Source: Alphaproteobacteria bacterium
Lineage (GTDB): Bacteria > Pseudomonadota > Alphaproteobacteria > UBA6615
Length of the DNA: 64,000 nt
NCBI GenBank assembly: GCA_022449545.1
Contig: JAKUPN010000003.1
Coordinates: forward strand, 93,796 to 157,795
Reading direction: 5' to 3'
Made by a program: the position numbers and the translations under genes. Position 1 is the first letter of the stretch. The number at the start of each line of letters is the position of its first letter. The notes beneath the pieces were generated by a model. That model saw nothing but the letters and a program-made list of their open reading frames with translations. It did not search any database and was not told where the DNA came from. Shown piece after piece: positions 18,770 through 28,455 of the stretch.

Positions 18770-20137
18770 TTAGTATGCATACTCTTCAAAAGCACGGTTC
18801 ACGTTCTGTCCCCATCTACCGTTAAAAGCAGCCAACTTATTTTCCGCAGGAGTTATTCCTGAATCAACTATCTGTTCCAAAGTCGATAAAAAATGTGACT
18901 CGTCCTGGCTCCAAAAATCTAATTTTTGTCTATTTTTAAGCCCTTTTCTTGAAAGCTCAAGAGCTTCTCTCGCAATTTCTATTACCTTGCGATTACGAAA
19001 CACACTATCTAGCCCACTCTCTGGAATTTTATTTCTAAGTTCATTAACCTCCTCAAATTTCCAATCTTTAATCATCTGATAGGTTTCATCAAGAGATGAC
19101 GAATCATACAACAATCCAACCCAAAAAGCTGGTAAAGCACAAACTCTTCTCCAAGGCCCACCATCTGCTCCCCTCATTTCTATAAACTGCTTAAGACGCA
19201 CTTCTGGGAATAAAGTCGTCAAGTGGTCTTCCCAGTCTTTAAGAAGAGGTTTTTCACCAGGAAATGAGGCCAAATTACAATTTAAGAAATCTCTAAAGGA
19301 TTGACCACTTACGTCTATATACTTGCCATCACGAATTATAAAATACATCGGCACATCTAGTGCGTATTCCATATAATGTTCAAAACTAAAATCATCTTTA
19401 AAAACGAAAGGTAATATTCCTGATCGATCTGGGTCAACATCAGTCCAAACCCTGCTACGAAAGCTTTTATAATTCGTGGCTTTTCCTTCATAAAATGGCG
19501 AATTAGAAAATAAAGCAGTAACTATCGGCTGAAGAGCCATCCCGACCCTCATCTTTCTGGCCATATCCTTCTCACTTGAGAAATCAAGATTCACCTGAAC
19601 AGTGCATGTACGTAACATCATGTCCAAACCCATAGAGCCTTTTTTAGGCATATAGTCACGCATAATTTGATAACGGTTCTTCGGCATCCAAGGAACATCT
19701 TCTCTGCGCAAATAAGGATGAAACCCAATTCCGATCATGCCAATTCCCAAATCTCTATTTACCTGGCGAATCTGTCTTAGATGCTCTTGAACCTCATCAC
19801 ATGTTTGATGCAGCGTTTCCAATGGTGCTCCAGATAATTCAAACTGACCACCTGGCTCTAAAGAAATGTTTGATCCATCGCTACTTGATAAAGCTATAAC
19901 GTGCTCGCCTTCAAAGACCGGAGTCCATCCAAAACGCTGCATCCCAACAAGAAGATCCTGAATTCCCGGGGATCCTTTATAAGGTAAAGGAGAATAATCC
20001 TTAAGATGATAAGCAAATTTTTCGTGCTCTGTACCAATTCGCCAGTTCTCAACTGACTTAACACCAGATTCAAACCATTCTATTAATTGACTTTTAGAAT
20101 CAACAACCGGATTGTCTTTTTTATAGGCGGATATCAT
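18770..20137 (-). CDS. gshA: Glutamate-cysteine ligase, plant/alphaproteobacterial type
   Basis: GshA makes gamma-glutamylcysteine from glutamate, cysteine and ATP, the first step of glutathione synthesis. The 455-residue protein belongs to the class shared by plants and Alphaproteobacteria, distinct from E. coli GshA. Diagnostic segments are WRIGTEHEKFAYH near residue 35, ISLEPGGQFELSGAPLETLHQTC (fragments EPGGQFELSG and LHQTCDEV) near 95, GIGFHPYLRREDVPWMP and the MRGADGGPWRRVCALPAFW block (fragments EMRGADGG, CALPAFW) near 350. It lies downstream of rsmE on the same strand with a 37-base gap, an arrangement known from related genomes. Confidence 0.95.
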   Translation of the reverse strand: MISAYKKDNPVVDSKSQLIEWFESGVKSVENWRIGTEHEKFAYHLKDYSPLPYKGSPGIQDLLVGMQRFGWTPVFEGEHVIALSSSDGSNISLEPGGQFELSGAPLETLHQTCDEVQEHLRQIRQVNRDLGIGMIGIGFHPYLRREDVPWMPKNRYQIMRDYMPKKGSMGLDMMLRTCTVQVNLDFSSEKDMARKMRVGMALQPIVTALFSNSPFYEGKATNYKSFRSRVWTDVDPDRSGILPFVFKDDFSFEHYMEYALDVPMYFIIRDGKYIDVSGQSFRDFLNCNLASFPGEKPLLKDWEDHLTTLFPEVRLKQFIEMRGADGGPWRRVCALPAFWVGLLYDSSSLDETYQMIKDWKFEEVNELRNKIPESGLDSVFRNRKVIEIAREALELSRKGLKNRQKLDFWSQDESHFLSTLEQIVDSGITPAENKLAAFNGRWGQNVNRAFEEYAY

Positions 20138-20174
20138 TTAATTTTCTAAACCCTTTATTATTTAATAAACTACA

Positions 20175-20963
20175 CTATTTTAATTTCCAGTCCCCAACAA
20201 ACGCCTGAATTACTGCAAGCCCAGCTATAGCTGCAGTTTCAGAGCGCATTACTCTTGGGCCTAAACTAACCTTATAAATAAAATCATACTCATCAATATT
20301 TTGAAGTTCTTCAAACGCGAAACCACCCTCTGGACCAATTAATAATGAGTATGGAGGTTTATTTGTTATTAGATTCAATCCTAAAACATCCACAATAGGT
20401 TTACCTTCACCTGTTTCATCAGCAACTAAAAGACTATGCCTATCAGGCCATGATGATAACAACTCCTGTAAAGATACAGGCTCGTTGATCACAGGGACAG
20501 AAAGTCGTCTGCACTGTTCAGCAGCCTCGATAACATTAGAATATAGACGATCAATATTTACTCTTTTTATCTGAGTATATTCTGTAAAAACTGGTGTCAA
20601 TTCAGTGACACCTAGCTCAGTGGCCTTTTTGGCTAAAAAATCTATATGCGCTCGTTTAATAGGTGCAAAAAATAAATTAAGCTCTGTTTCATAAAATTGT
20701 TTTCTTTGGCAACTTATAAGTTTAACAACTACTTGTCTTTTTTCTCTCAAAATTATTTCGGCACGCCATTCACCGTCTTTACCATTAAACAAAAAAATAA
20801 TATTTCCTAGCCGAACACGCATCACATTAATAAGATAATGAGACTGTTCTTGGGTCATTTTAATAATAGAATTTTCATTTAAATCATCAAAAACAAACAA
20901 ACGTATGTTCGGACGAAAGTTTTCATCATCTCTAAAAATATTTTTTTTTCTATCTTGGTTCAT
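20175..20963 (-). CDS. rsmE: 16S rRNA m3U1498 methyltransferase
   Basis: RsmE is a SPOUT-class enzyme that methylates N3 of U1498 in 16S rRNA using S-adenosylmethionine. The 262-residue protein has an N-terminal PUA-like domain (about 15-90, with HYLINVMRVRLGNIIFLFNG fragments such as NVMRVRLG) and the knotted SPOUT core with LLIGPEGGFAFEE (about 211) and GPRVMRSETAAIAGLAVIQA (about 237). FAPIKR and ELTPVFTEY are also family blocks. It is divergent from ubiA with only about 26 bases between the likely start codons, a conserved alphaproteobacterial arrangement, so the promoters must overlap. Confidence 0.95.
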   Translation of the reverse strand: MNQDRKKNIFRDDENFRPNIRLFVFDDLNENSIIKMTQEQSHYLINVMRVRLGNIIFLFNGKDGEWRAEIILREKRQVVVKLISCQRKQFYETELNLFFAPIKRAHIDFLAKKATELGVTELTPVFTEYTQIKRVNIDRLYSNVIEAAEQCRRLSVPVINEPVSLQELLSSWPDRHSLLVADETGEGKPIVDVLGLNLITNKPPYSLLIGPEGGFAFEELQNIDEYDFIYKVSLGPRVMRSETAAIAGLAVIQAFVGDWKLK

Positions 20964-20989
20964 CTTTACTTCATTTGGGGATTTTCATT

Positions 20990-21910
20990 GTGATTGATTC
21001 GAAAGAAAATAGCACAAGTGATATACCTCAAGGTAATTGGGTTGATCAACTGCTTCCCAAACCGATTCGACCTTATATTCGCTTAGCGAGGGTAGACCGA
21101 CCGATAGGAACTTGGTTGTTGCTCTTGCCGGGTTGGTGGTCTTTGAGTTTGGCAAAACCCGCAAGTATCCCGGACATTAGTTTTTTTATGCTTTTTGGAA
21201 TCGGCGCTTTACTAATGCGCGGCGCTGGCTGCGTAGTTAATGACTTGTTCGATCGAAACTTAGATATAAAGGTGTTAAGGACATCAGACCGGCCAATAGC
21301 CACAGGTTTAATCTCGTCACACAAAGCTATTTTTTTTCTATTAATTTTATTATTATGTAGTTTTGTCATTTTAATCCAATTTAACAGTTATGCTATTGCA
21401 GTAGGATGTTTAAGTCTTTTATTAGTAGTTCCTTATCCATTAATGAAACGAATAACATGGTGGCCTCAAGCCTGGTTAGGGCTAACATTTAACTGGGGAG
21501 TTCTACTTGGTTGGGCAGTCATTAACGCAGACATAACTATTGCAGCATTATTGCTATATACATCCGGTTTCTTTTGGACGTTAGCTTACGATACAATTTA
21601 CGCCCATCAAGATATAGATAGTGATGAGGTGGTAGGAATAAAGTCAACTGCCATTTTATTTGGGACTAAATCGCTTTATTGGATCATACTATTCTTCACT
21701 TGCTCTATAGTATTATTAGGATGTACCGGTCTTTATATAGGAATTAGTTGGCCATTCTTTATAGGTCTCTCAGCAGCAGCGCTACACGTGGTTTGGCAAC
21801 TTAAAAAAATAAATTTAGACAATTCGGATAATTGTTTAAAGATTTTTAAATCAAATCGTGATTTTGGTATAATCGTACTAATATCAATAATTGTCGGTCA
21901 GATATTATAG
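20990..21910 (+). CDS. ubiA: 4-hydroxybenzoate polyprenyltransferase
   Basis: UbiA attaches the polyprenyl tail to 4-hydroxybenzoate in ubiquinone synthesis, in the inner membrane. The protein has about eight hydrophobic segments and both Asp-rich diphosphate-binding motifs: NDLFDRNLD (after GAGCVV) and YAHQDIDSDE, plus DRPIATG. I place the start at the GTG at 20990 (306 residues) because GGGGA lies just upstream; a TTG at 20975 would add five residues and crowd the divergent rsmE start. Its substrate chain derives from the MEP pathway served by ispH. It converges on the next gene with 11 bases between stops. Confidence 0.95.
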   Translation: MIDSKENSTSDIPQGNWVDQLLPKPIRPYIRLARVDRPIGTWLLLLPGWWSLSLAKPASIPDISFFMLFGIGALLMRGAGCVVNDLFDRNLDIKVLRTSDRPIATGLISSHKAIFFLLILLLCSFVILIQFNSYAIAVGCLSLLLVVPYPLMKRITWWPQAWLGLTFNWGVLLGWAVINADITIAALLLYTSGFFWTLAYDTIYAHQDIDSDEVVGIKSTAILFGTKSLYWIILFFTCSIVLLGCTGLYIGISWPFFIGLSAAALHVVWQLKKINLDNSDNCLKIFKSNRDFGIIVLISIIVGQIL

Positions 21911-21921
21911 ACAAAATATCT

Positions 21922-22650
21922 TTATGAGTATCCAATAAATGTATGCTCTGAAAAATTAACCTTTATGGAAGAATTAATTAGGCGTCGTGTCCTTGATAAA
22001 CGAACTTTTTCATTAGATACGTTTTCTGTTATAAAATCGGATAAGTCCATTTTAGGTCGGAAACGATTACGCAAAATAACCTGCATGTCTATTTGTTTTA
22101 ACTCCTCATATATTCTACCTTTCGCAGGGATCTCAGCTAGAGAGATTGGCGCTCCCATAGTAGTAGTACAACCCGAAGTGCATAAATAAACATAGGCTTC
22201 ATGCAAAACTTCCCCCTCTAATAACTTCAGTGATATATTATTTAATTTAACATAATCATAATGATCCCACTCAGTACTGTGCATTATTTGTAACTGAGAT
22301 TTATCCAACCAATTCACAGATATCGACACAGTAGTGCCCTTAGCATAAATAAGTGCAGCCGGCAGTGAGCCATATGAAGAAAAGTGAGCAGAGTAAACTA
22401 CATCATGGTCATCTAAAAAACCTCGTTGAACAGGTATCGGATTATTAGATATACCATATTTTTGAAACAATCTTTTAGGGGACTGATTCGAACCATAACC
22501 TATGATTGGATATCGCCCTGAAGTTAAGGAATGGTCAAAAGGTTCACCACAACCTCCCTTAAAAGTAAATGAGTTTGAAGTTATTTCATAAGGATATCCA
22601 ACAGCACGCTCAACTAAAGAATCACTTCTTAAAGAATTAATATTGTTCAT
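21922..22650 (-). CDS. Gamma-glutamylcyclotransferase-like protein (predicted fold), function unproven
   Basis: I do not recognise a named gene, but several features fit the gamma-glutamylcyclotransferase/AIG2-like fold. There is a GYGSNQSPKRL motif (residues 51-61; YGSN is the family substrate-binding loop), a beta strand pattern ending in SLPAALIYAKGTTVSISVNWL (fragments LPAALIY and VSISVNWL), and E127 in MHSTEWDHYDYVKL at the place where the family has its catalytic Glu before a Tyr-rich strand. The 242-residue length is longer than typical GGCT domains because of an N-terminal 45-residue extension and a C-terminal tail. It lies 1.8 kb from gshA, so glutathione or gamma-glutamyl peptide turnover is an attractive but untested role. 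Confidence 0.55.
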   Translation of the reverse strand: MNNINSLRSDSLVERAVGYPYEITSNSFTFKGGCGEPFDHSLTSGRYPIIGYGSNQSPKRLFQKYGISNNPIPVQRGFLDDHDVVYSAHFSSYGSLPAALIYAKGTTVSISVNWLDKSQLQIMHSTEWDHYDYVKLNNISLKLLEGEVLHEAYVYLCTSGCTTTMGAPISLAEIPAKGRIYEELKQIDMQVILRNRFRPKMDLSDFITENVSNEKVRLSRTRRLINSSIKVNFSEHTFIGYS

Positions 22651-22903
22651 GCCTTTATTCTTTTAAATTTAAGTAAAATAGCCATTTCTCAGAAAGTCAT
22701 TGTCATCAATAAGGTTGTTTTTAACATTGTAACTAGTTCAAATTGGTTAACTAAATATAGATAAAAATACGAATGAGAAAGCATTATAATATCTAAGATA
22801 CATTAAACTTTTACAAAGAAAACTTTTACTAAGATCCGAAAATTACTTAAATTCCCTGAAAAAACACTTCTTGTTGTCCCATTTATATCGCGAGATTTTT
22901 AAA

Positions 22904-24256
22904 ATGAATAGAAATACACAATCTGACGACCAAAACTTACTAGATGATGTACTAAAAAAGGCTTTAATTAAGGGAGCAGAAAGTGCGGATGGAATAATTA
23001 TTAGATCAACCTCAGTTTCTCACTCTCAAAGGCTAGGAAAAATAGAAAAGCTTGAAAGAGAAGAAAGCATGTCAATGGGGCTAAGAGTTTTTTCTGGAAG
23101 AAAACAGGCCATAGTTTCCTCTACAAGCACTAAACCAGAAGCACTAGATGAATTAGTTTTAAGGGTGATAGCTATGGCAAATTCCGTGCCCGATGATCAA
23201 TGGTGTGGCCTAGCCGACCCCAAACAATTTGCAACTCAGAAATTTGATCTAGAGATAAGTGATTATAAAGAACCAAATAATGCAGATTTAATAAACCTCG
23301 CGCAAGAATGCGAAGAATCGGCCTTGAACATTGATGGAGTTACTAATTCTGAGGGAGCCGAATCTAGTTGGAACCATAATGAAATTTCCCTTGTTACAAC
23401 CAATGGTTTTTCTGACAGTTACTCGAAGACACATTCTAGTCTAAGCGTCTCCGTCATCGCTGGCCAAGGGATAGATATGGAAAGCGACTATGACTTCAGT
23501 CAGGCAGTGTTTTTTTCTGACTTAACAGAGCCTAGTAAATTAGGAGCAAGTGCTGGAAGACGGGCGGTTAGTCATCTAGGAAGCAGAAAAATGCCAACCT
23601 CTTCAGTTCCTGTGATTTTTGATCCCAGAGTGGCTAATAGCTTTCTAGGACATCTTATTTCTGCAATTTCAGGCCCATCAGTTGCCACAGGAACAAGTTT
23701 CTTAAAAGGTAGTCTTAATCAACCCATTTTTTCCTCTAATATTACTATTGTTGATGATCCCCATATGCCTCGAGGTCTTCGCTCGAAACCATTTGATGCT
23801 GAAGGGCTTGATAATAAAAAAATTAATTTCGTTGAGAATGGTATTCTAGTTAGCTGGCTTCTTGATCTAGCCTCTGCTCGGCAATTAGGTTTACAAAGTA
23901 CAGGACGTGCTTCAAGAGGCACTTCTTCCCCTCCGAACCCATCTCCAACTAATCTTTATCTTGAACCAGGCCCTTTAAGCCCAGCCGAACTGATGGCAGA
24001 CATCAAAAACGGTTTTTATGTTTCTTCTCTAATGGGAATGGGTGTCAATGGTGTCACAGGGGATTACAGTCGAGGGGCTAACGGGTTTTGGATTGAAAAT
24101 GGAAAACTATCTTTCCCCGTCTCAGAAATGACTATTGCAGGAAACCTTATAGAAATTTATAAAAATATTATACCTGCAAACGATCTAGAATTTCTGTATG
24201 GTATTAATTCTCCTACTATACGGGTTGACGGATTAACTGTCGCAGGTAGCACATAA
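22904..24256 (+). CDS. pmbA: PmbA/TldE, non-catalytic partner of TldD protease
   Basis: PmbA (TldE) is the regulatory half of the TldD/TldE peptidase. The 450-residue protein (from the ATG at 22904) shares the TldD fold but lacks the HExxxH zinc motif, as expected. Family blocks are EREESMSMGLRVFSGRKQAIVS (fragments SMGLRVF), VPVIFDPRVANSFLGHLISAISG (fragments FDPRVANSF) and the C-terminal GVTGDYSRGANGFWIENGKL (fragments DYSRGANGFWIENG). A TTG at 22871 would extend it by 11 residues but has no support. Its partner tldD is at 14466. It precedes the msbA-waaA-lpxK run, as in related genomes where pmbA sits near lipid A genes. Confidence 0.95.
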   Translation: MNRNTQSDDQNLLDDVLKKALIKGAESADGIIIRSTSVSHSQRLGKIEKLEREESMSMGLRVFSGRKQAIVSSTSTKPEALDELVLRVIAMANSVPDDQWCGLADPKQFATQKFDLEISDYKEPNNADLINLAQECEESALNIDGVTNSEGAESSWNHNEISLVTTNGFSDSYSKTHSSLSVSVIAGQGIDMESDYDFSQAVFFSDLTEPSKLGASAGRRAVSHLGSRKMPTSSVPVIFDPRVANSFLGHLISAISGPSVATGTSFLKGSLNQPIFSSNITIVDDPHMPRGLRSKPFDAEGLDNKKINFVENGILVSWLLDLASARQLGLQSTGRASRGTSSPPNPSPTNLYLEPGPLSPAELMADIKNGFYVSSLMGMGVNGVTGDYSRGANGFWIENGKLSFPVSEMTIAGNLIEIYKNIIPANDLEFLYGINSPTIRVDGLTVAGST

Positions 24257-24335
24257 TGCCAGGTTAAGTAGCGATCTAATCTATATACATGCTACGATAG
24301 AACCTCACTGCCAAAAGTAAGGTCCGATAAATAAA

Positions 24336-26111
24336 TTGAAAAAAGAAACACTATCTTTAAATGCATCAAGCTTTTCCCTAATAGTTCGCCTGTGGCGTGA
24401 CTGGATGAGCAAGCATATCTCTCAAATTATTTTAGCGGTTATCCTGATGCTTTTCTTTGCGGTCTTTACTGCCTCATTCCCTCTATTAATTGAGAAGTCC
24501 GTGGAGCTTTTGGAAGAACAAAATCCTAATTTTTATTACATGCCAATTTTGATTATCATAGTGGCAATTATCAGGGGATTAGTTAGTTATGTACAGACTA
24601 TAGTAAGTCAATCCGTAGCTCTGAGAATCATTAACCATATTCAAAAAGCAATGTTTGCCCATCTTATGGATTCGGATATTCCAAGCTTTCAAGCTGCTAC
24701 CAGCGGAGAGTTAATGTCACGGTTTACAAATGATGTAAATATGATGCGTGATACTTTATCTAAAACACTCGTAGGCCTTTTACGCAATATTATTGTTGCC
24801 ATCTTTCTTATTGGGGTCATGTTTTATCTGGACTGGCTCTTGGCAGTAATAATTTTATCCTTATTACCGATAGCTGGAAGGCCAGTTATTAGGCTTGGCC
24901 GTCGAGTGCGACGCGTTGCAGCCAAGGTTCAAGAAGAGATGGGGTTTCTTACAGCTAATTTGGAACAATCCTTAGCAGGTATAAGACTAATAAAGTCTTA
25001 TGGCATGGAAAACAGTGAACAAATAAGAGCTAATAAATTATTTGAAAACATCTATTATCAAGCTCTGAAATTAGTGAAGGGTAGATCACGCACATATCCA
25101 ATTCTAGAAACTGTTGGAGGTATATCCATTGCAGCAATTATTGCATACGGTGGATGGAGAATAATTTCAGGTGCCGGAACTTTGGAGAGCTTCGTCGGTT
25201 TTTTGACAGCCGTAATCACCGCATACAGACCTATTCGTTCTCTTGGTCCATTACTAACTAGTCTTCAAGAAGGTCTATCGGCAATACAAAGAAGCTTCAC
25301 TCTTTTAGATAGTAAACCAGCTATTAAAGATGCTGATGATGCTAGGGTTTTACTCAAATGCGAAGGTAATATTGAATTTGAGGATGTTTTTTTCTCCTAC
25401 AATAAATCCACCCCAGCCCTTGAAAATATCTCTTTTACTATAAGTAAAGGGCAAAAAGTTGCACTAGTGGGCCCAAGTGGAGCAGGAAAATCTACTATCT
25501 TGAACATGGTTCTCAGATTTTATGATCCCGATAATGGCCGGATAACGGTCGACAAAAAAGATATTCGAGAAGTCACTATGGCTAGCTTAAGGTCAAACAT
25601 TGCTTTAGTTAGCCAAGACGTCATCCTCTTTGATAGCTCTGTTGCCGATAACATTCAATTTGGCCGCCCACAAGCCTCTCGGGAAGAGGTAATTGCTGCT
25701 GCTAAGGCTGCAGGTGCTGATGAATTCATAGAGGTATTACCCGACACCTATAATACAATCGTTGGTGAACGCGGAGTAAAATTATCTGGTGGACAACAAC
25801 AAAGAATTTCAATAGCTAGAGCAGTTCTAAGGAAGGCTCCCATATTACTCTTAGACGAGGCTACTAGCTCATTAGATCTAGAATCAGAACAAAATATTCA
25901 AAATTCATTAGACGAGCTTACAGAAAATAAAACTACTATTGTAATAGCCCACCGACTTGCCACAATAATGAAGTCAGATATCATTTACTTTATTGATAAT
26001 GGACAGATTGTGGAATCCGGGTCTCATGAAGAGTTGATCTCCATGAATGGATCTTATGCTAGGCTTTGCAATTTACAATTTAAAGATGAAGCTTTGAATC
26101 AACCTGAATGA
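24336..26111 (+). CDS. ABC exporter, MsbA-like lipid A flippase candidate
   Basis: A 591-residue half-transporter with fused membrane and ATPase domains. Six helices occupy about residues 25-310. The ATPase has Walker A GPSGAGKST (about 383), Q-loop VSQDVILFD, signature LSGGQQQRISIARA (about 488) and Walker B ILLLDEATSSLD, with a switch His in IVIAHRLAT. It lies directly upstream of waaA and lpxK, so it most likely flips lipid A core across the inner membrane (MsbA role). The TTG at 24336 is the assigned start because no ATG precedes the first helix; the next ATG (codon about 24) would cut into it. It is 37 bases from waaA. Confidence 0.87.
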   Translation: MKKETLSLNASSFSLIVRLWRDWMSKHISQIILAVILMLFFAVFTASFPLLIEKSVELLEEQNPNFYYMPILIIIVAIIRGLVSYVQTIVSQSVALRIINHIQKAMFAHLMDSDIPSFQAATSGELMSRFTNDVNMMRDTLSKTLVGLLRNIIVAIFLIGVMFYLDWLLAVIILSLLPIAGRPVIRLGRRVRRVAAKVQEEMGFLTANLEQSLAGIRLIKSYGMENSEQIRANKLFENIYYQALKLVKGRSRTYPILETVGGISIAAIIAYGGWRIISGAGTLESFVGFLTAVITAYRPIRSLGPLLTSLQEGLSAIQRSFTLLDSKPAIKDADDARVLLKCEGNIEFEDVFFSYNKSTPALENISFTISKGQKVALVGPSGAGKSTILNMVLRFYDPDNGRITVDKKDIREVTMASLRSNIALVSQDVILFDSSVADNIQFGRPQASREEVIAAAKAAGADEFIEVLPDTYNTIVGERGVKLSGGQQQRISIARAVLRKAPILLLDEATSSLDLESEQNIQNSLDELTENKTTIVIAHRLATIMKSDIIYFIDNGQIVESGSHEELISMNGSYARLCNLQFKDEALNQPE

Positions 26112-26156
26112 GTACATGCACATTCAAAACAAACATTTTCAAAAGACTTGAAACAA

Positions 26157-27443
26157 ATGATGCCATTACTTAGAGCTTATCGTGGATTGACCTCAGCGGG
26201 ACTACCCATAATCAATCTATTGTTGCAAAGAAGAGTAAAACAAGGAAAAGAAAATGTATCCCGTATTGAGGAACGCCGGGGTCTTGCTTCAGAAAAACGC
26301 CCAGATGGCCCATTATTGTGGATACATGCAGCAAGCCTTGGGGAAACACAATCAATTCTGTCTCTTATTGATCGTCTGAGTAGTGATAGACCCAGTTTGA
26401 ACATCCTAATGACTACGGGGACTGTAACTTCTGCGGATTTAATTCGTGATCGCAAACCTAAAAAAACTATACACCAGTTTATGCCTGTAGATAGGATCAC
26501 ATGGATTCGTCGTTTTTTAAATCATTGGAAACCAGACCTTGTTATCTGGGTCGAGTCAGAGTTTTGGCCTAATCTTTTACTCGAAACCAAAGCAAGAAAT
26601 ACACCAATAGTTTTATTAAACGCTAGAATTTCAGAGCGCTCTTACAAAAGGTGGAAACAAGCACAGAACTCAGCAGAATTATTAATGTCTTGTTTCTCAA
26701 TTATTTTAGCTCAGGATAACTTAGTCTCGAAACGTCTGCAGAGCTTAGGAGCCAAAGATGTAAGAACCATGGGAAACCTTAAAACCGAGGCACTGCCACT
26801 GCCCGCTAATGCTTCTGAACTGCTCGTTCTTCAAGATGAAATTGGAACACGTCCCGTTTGGTTAGCAGCCAGCACTCACGAAAGCGAAGAAATTGTTGCA
26901 GGAGAAGTACATAAATCGCTTGTGAAAACAGTTCCACAAATTCTTACTATTATTGTCCCCAGACATCCTCAGAGGGCAGAGAACATATACAAAGAACTTA
27001 GTAAAAACGGTCTTATAATATCACGAAGATCTTTAAAGGAATCTATAACTGAAGATGTTGATATATACCTTGTCGATAGCACTGGTGAACTAGGCTTATT
27101 TTATAGAATAGCCCAAATAGTTTTCATTGGAGGGTCTCTTATCCCCCATGGAGGCCAAAACCTGCTAGAAGCAGCACTTTTAAACTGTGCTATACTTCAC
27201 GGACCACATATGGATAATTTTATTGATATTGCAGAAGAATTAGAAAAAGCGAATGCATGTATAAAAATTAATGATGCTAAAGATTTAGCGAGAGAAATAG
27301 AGAAACTACTCTTTAAATTCGATGATGCTGAAAAAATGGCTAAAGCAGGAATAATAATAGCTAAAAGTCACCACGGTATTCTCGATTATGTTTTAGAAAC
27401 TCTGGAACCTTTTCTTAATAAAATTGAAGCAATTAGAAGATGA
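26157..27443 (+). CDS. waaA: Kdo transferase (3-deoxy-D-manno-octulosonate transferase)
   Basis: WaaA (KdtA) adds Kdo residues from CMP-Kdo to lipid IVA at the inner membrane's cytoplasmic face. The protein (about 429 residues from the ATG at 26157; a TTG at 26148 is also in frame) has the GT30 N-terminal block GPLLWIHAASLGETQS with the catalytic Glu, a VIWVESEFWPNLL segment, NARISERS, and the C-terminal sugar-nucleotide block FIGGSLIPHGGQNLLEAA with the GGHN-like loop. A hydrophobic N-terminal patch could anchor it to the membrane. Its stop overlaps the lpxK ATG (ATGA), so the two are coupled. Confidence 0.95.
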   Translation: MMPLLRAYRGLTSAGLPIINLLLQRRVKQGKENVSRIEERRGLASEKRPDGPLLWIHAASLGETQSILSLIDRLSSDRPSLNILMTTGTVTSADLIRDRKPKKTIHQFMPVDRITWIRRFLNHWKPDLVIWVESEFWPNLLLETKARNTPIVLLNARISERSYKRWKQAQNSAELLMSCFSIILAQDNLVSKRLQSLGAKDVRTMGNLKTEALPLPANASELLVLQDEIGTRPVWLAASTHESEEIVAGEVHKSLVKTVPQILTIIVPRHPQRAENIYKELSKNGLIISRRSLKESITEDVDIYLVDSTGELGLFYRIAQIVFIGGSLIPHGGQNLLEAALLNCAILHGPHMDNFIDIAEELEKANACIKINDAKDLAREIEKLLFKFDDAEKMAKAGIIIAKSHHGILDYVLETLEPFLNKIEAIRR

Positions 27444-28408
27444 AAACCCCAGAATTTTGGTACGAATCACCAAGTGTAATGTCAAAGATATTATCTCCCA
27501 TTTCATGTATATATCTAATGGGTAGTAAAATAAAACAAAAATTTTCTAGTCCGAAAAAAGTCGATCTTATAGTAATAAGCGTCGGTAATCTTGTGGCCGG
27601 CGGAGCCGGAAAAACTCCTATCGCAATGGCAATCTCTTCCTTGTTTTCTGACAAAGAAGTTGCGTTTTTAACGAGAGGTTATGGTGGCACTGTCATTGGA
27701 CCAACTTTAGTGGACCGATCCAAGGACAAAGCAGAAAAAGTAGGAGACGAAGCCCTTTTACTTGCTAAACATGCACCAACATGGGTTTCAAAAGATAGGT
27801 ATGCGGGAGCTATTGCGGCCTATAACAATGGAATAAATATTATTATCATGGATGACGGTCACCAAAATCATTCACTAATTAAAGACATAAGTATTGTCGT
27901 AGTAGACGGGTACCATGGCTTCGGAAACGAAAAGATTATTCCCTCTGGTCCGCTGCGTGAAAATATAAAATCAGGATTGGACAAAGCAGATGCTGTAGTT
28001 CTTATAGGGGAAGATAAAAATAAAATTAGTGAATTTTTTAGACCCAATTGTCCCCTGATTAATGCGCGGCTGGTCCCAACAGAGGATTCAGAGGCACTAA
28101 AAAAGAATAGAGTGATTGCTCTAGCTGGGATTGGGTATCCTAATAAGTTTTTTAATACTCTTAAGGAAATGGGTTGTAACATAGTTGATGAGTATGCTTT
28201 CGGCGATCACCACAGATATAAAATCTCCGAAATAAGAAAAATTCATGATAAAGCTCTAGAGCTAGATGCTATCCTTGTGACAACTGAAAAAGACTGGCTT
28301 AGACTGCCAGATGAAGTGAAAACATTAGTAAAAAAAGTTCCTGTAAAGATTGAATGGCATGACGAAAAACAAATTAAGAAGTTTCTCAAATTGAGAATTA
28401 CCAAATAA
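27440..28408 (+). CDS. lpxK: Tetraacyldisaccharide 4'-kinase
   Basis: LpxK phosphorylates the 4' position of the lipid A disaccharide. The 322-residue protein has the P-loop GNLVAGGAGKTPIA (about residues 52-65), TRGYGG, the GDEALLLAKHAP segment, and the DDGHQNHSL catalytic block, where the family usually has DDGFQN or DDGLQH, so the His is a small deviation. PSGPLREN follows. An N-terminal hydrophobic segment (about 10-25) would tether it to the membrane. Its ATG overlaps the waaA stop. With the upstream ABC exporter it completes a three-gene lipid A module; lpxA-D are not in the window. Confidence 0.94.
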   Translation: MKTPEFWYESPSVMSKILSPISCIYLMGSKIKQKFSSPKKVDLIVISVGNLVAGGAGKTPIAMAISSLFSDKEVAFLTRGYGGTVIGPTLVDRSKDKAEKVGDEALLLAKHAPTWVSKDRYAGAIAAYNNGINIIIMDDGHQNHSLIKDISIVVVDGYHGFGNEKIIPSGPLRENIKSGLDKADAVVLIGEDKNKISEFFRPNCPLINARLVPTEDSEALKKNRVIALAGIGYPNKFFNTLKEMGCNIVDEYAFGDHHRYKISEIRKIHDKALELDAILVTTEKDWLRLPDEVKTLVKKVPVKIEWHDEKQIKKFLKLRITK

Positions 28409-28455
28409 TACGCTTTATACAAATTTAACCAACAAAACTGTCTTTTCTTTGACTA

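Noticed and set aside
22651..22903. A hidden small gene or RNA in the gap before pmbA
   Set aside because: The region is AT-rich with no ribosome binding site plus sustained frame, and no tRNA-like or known RNA motif was seen.
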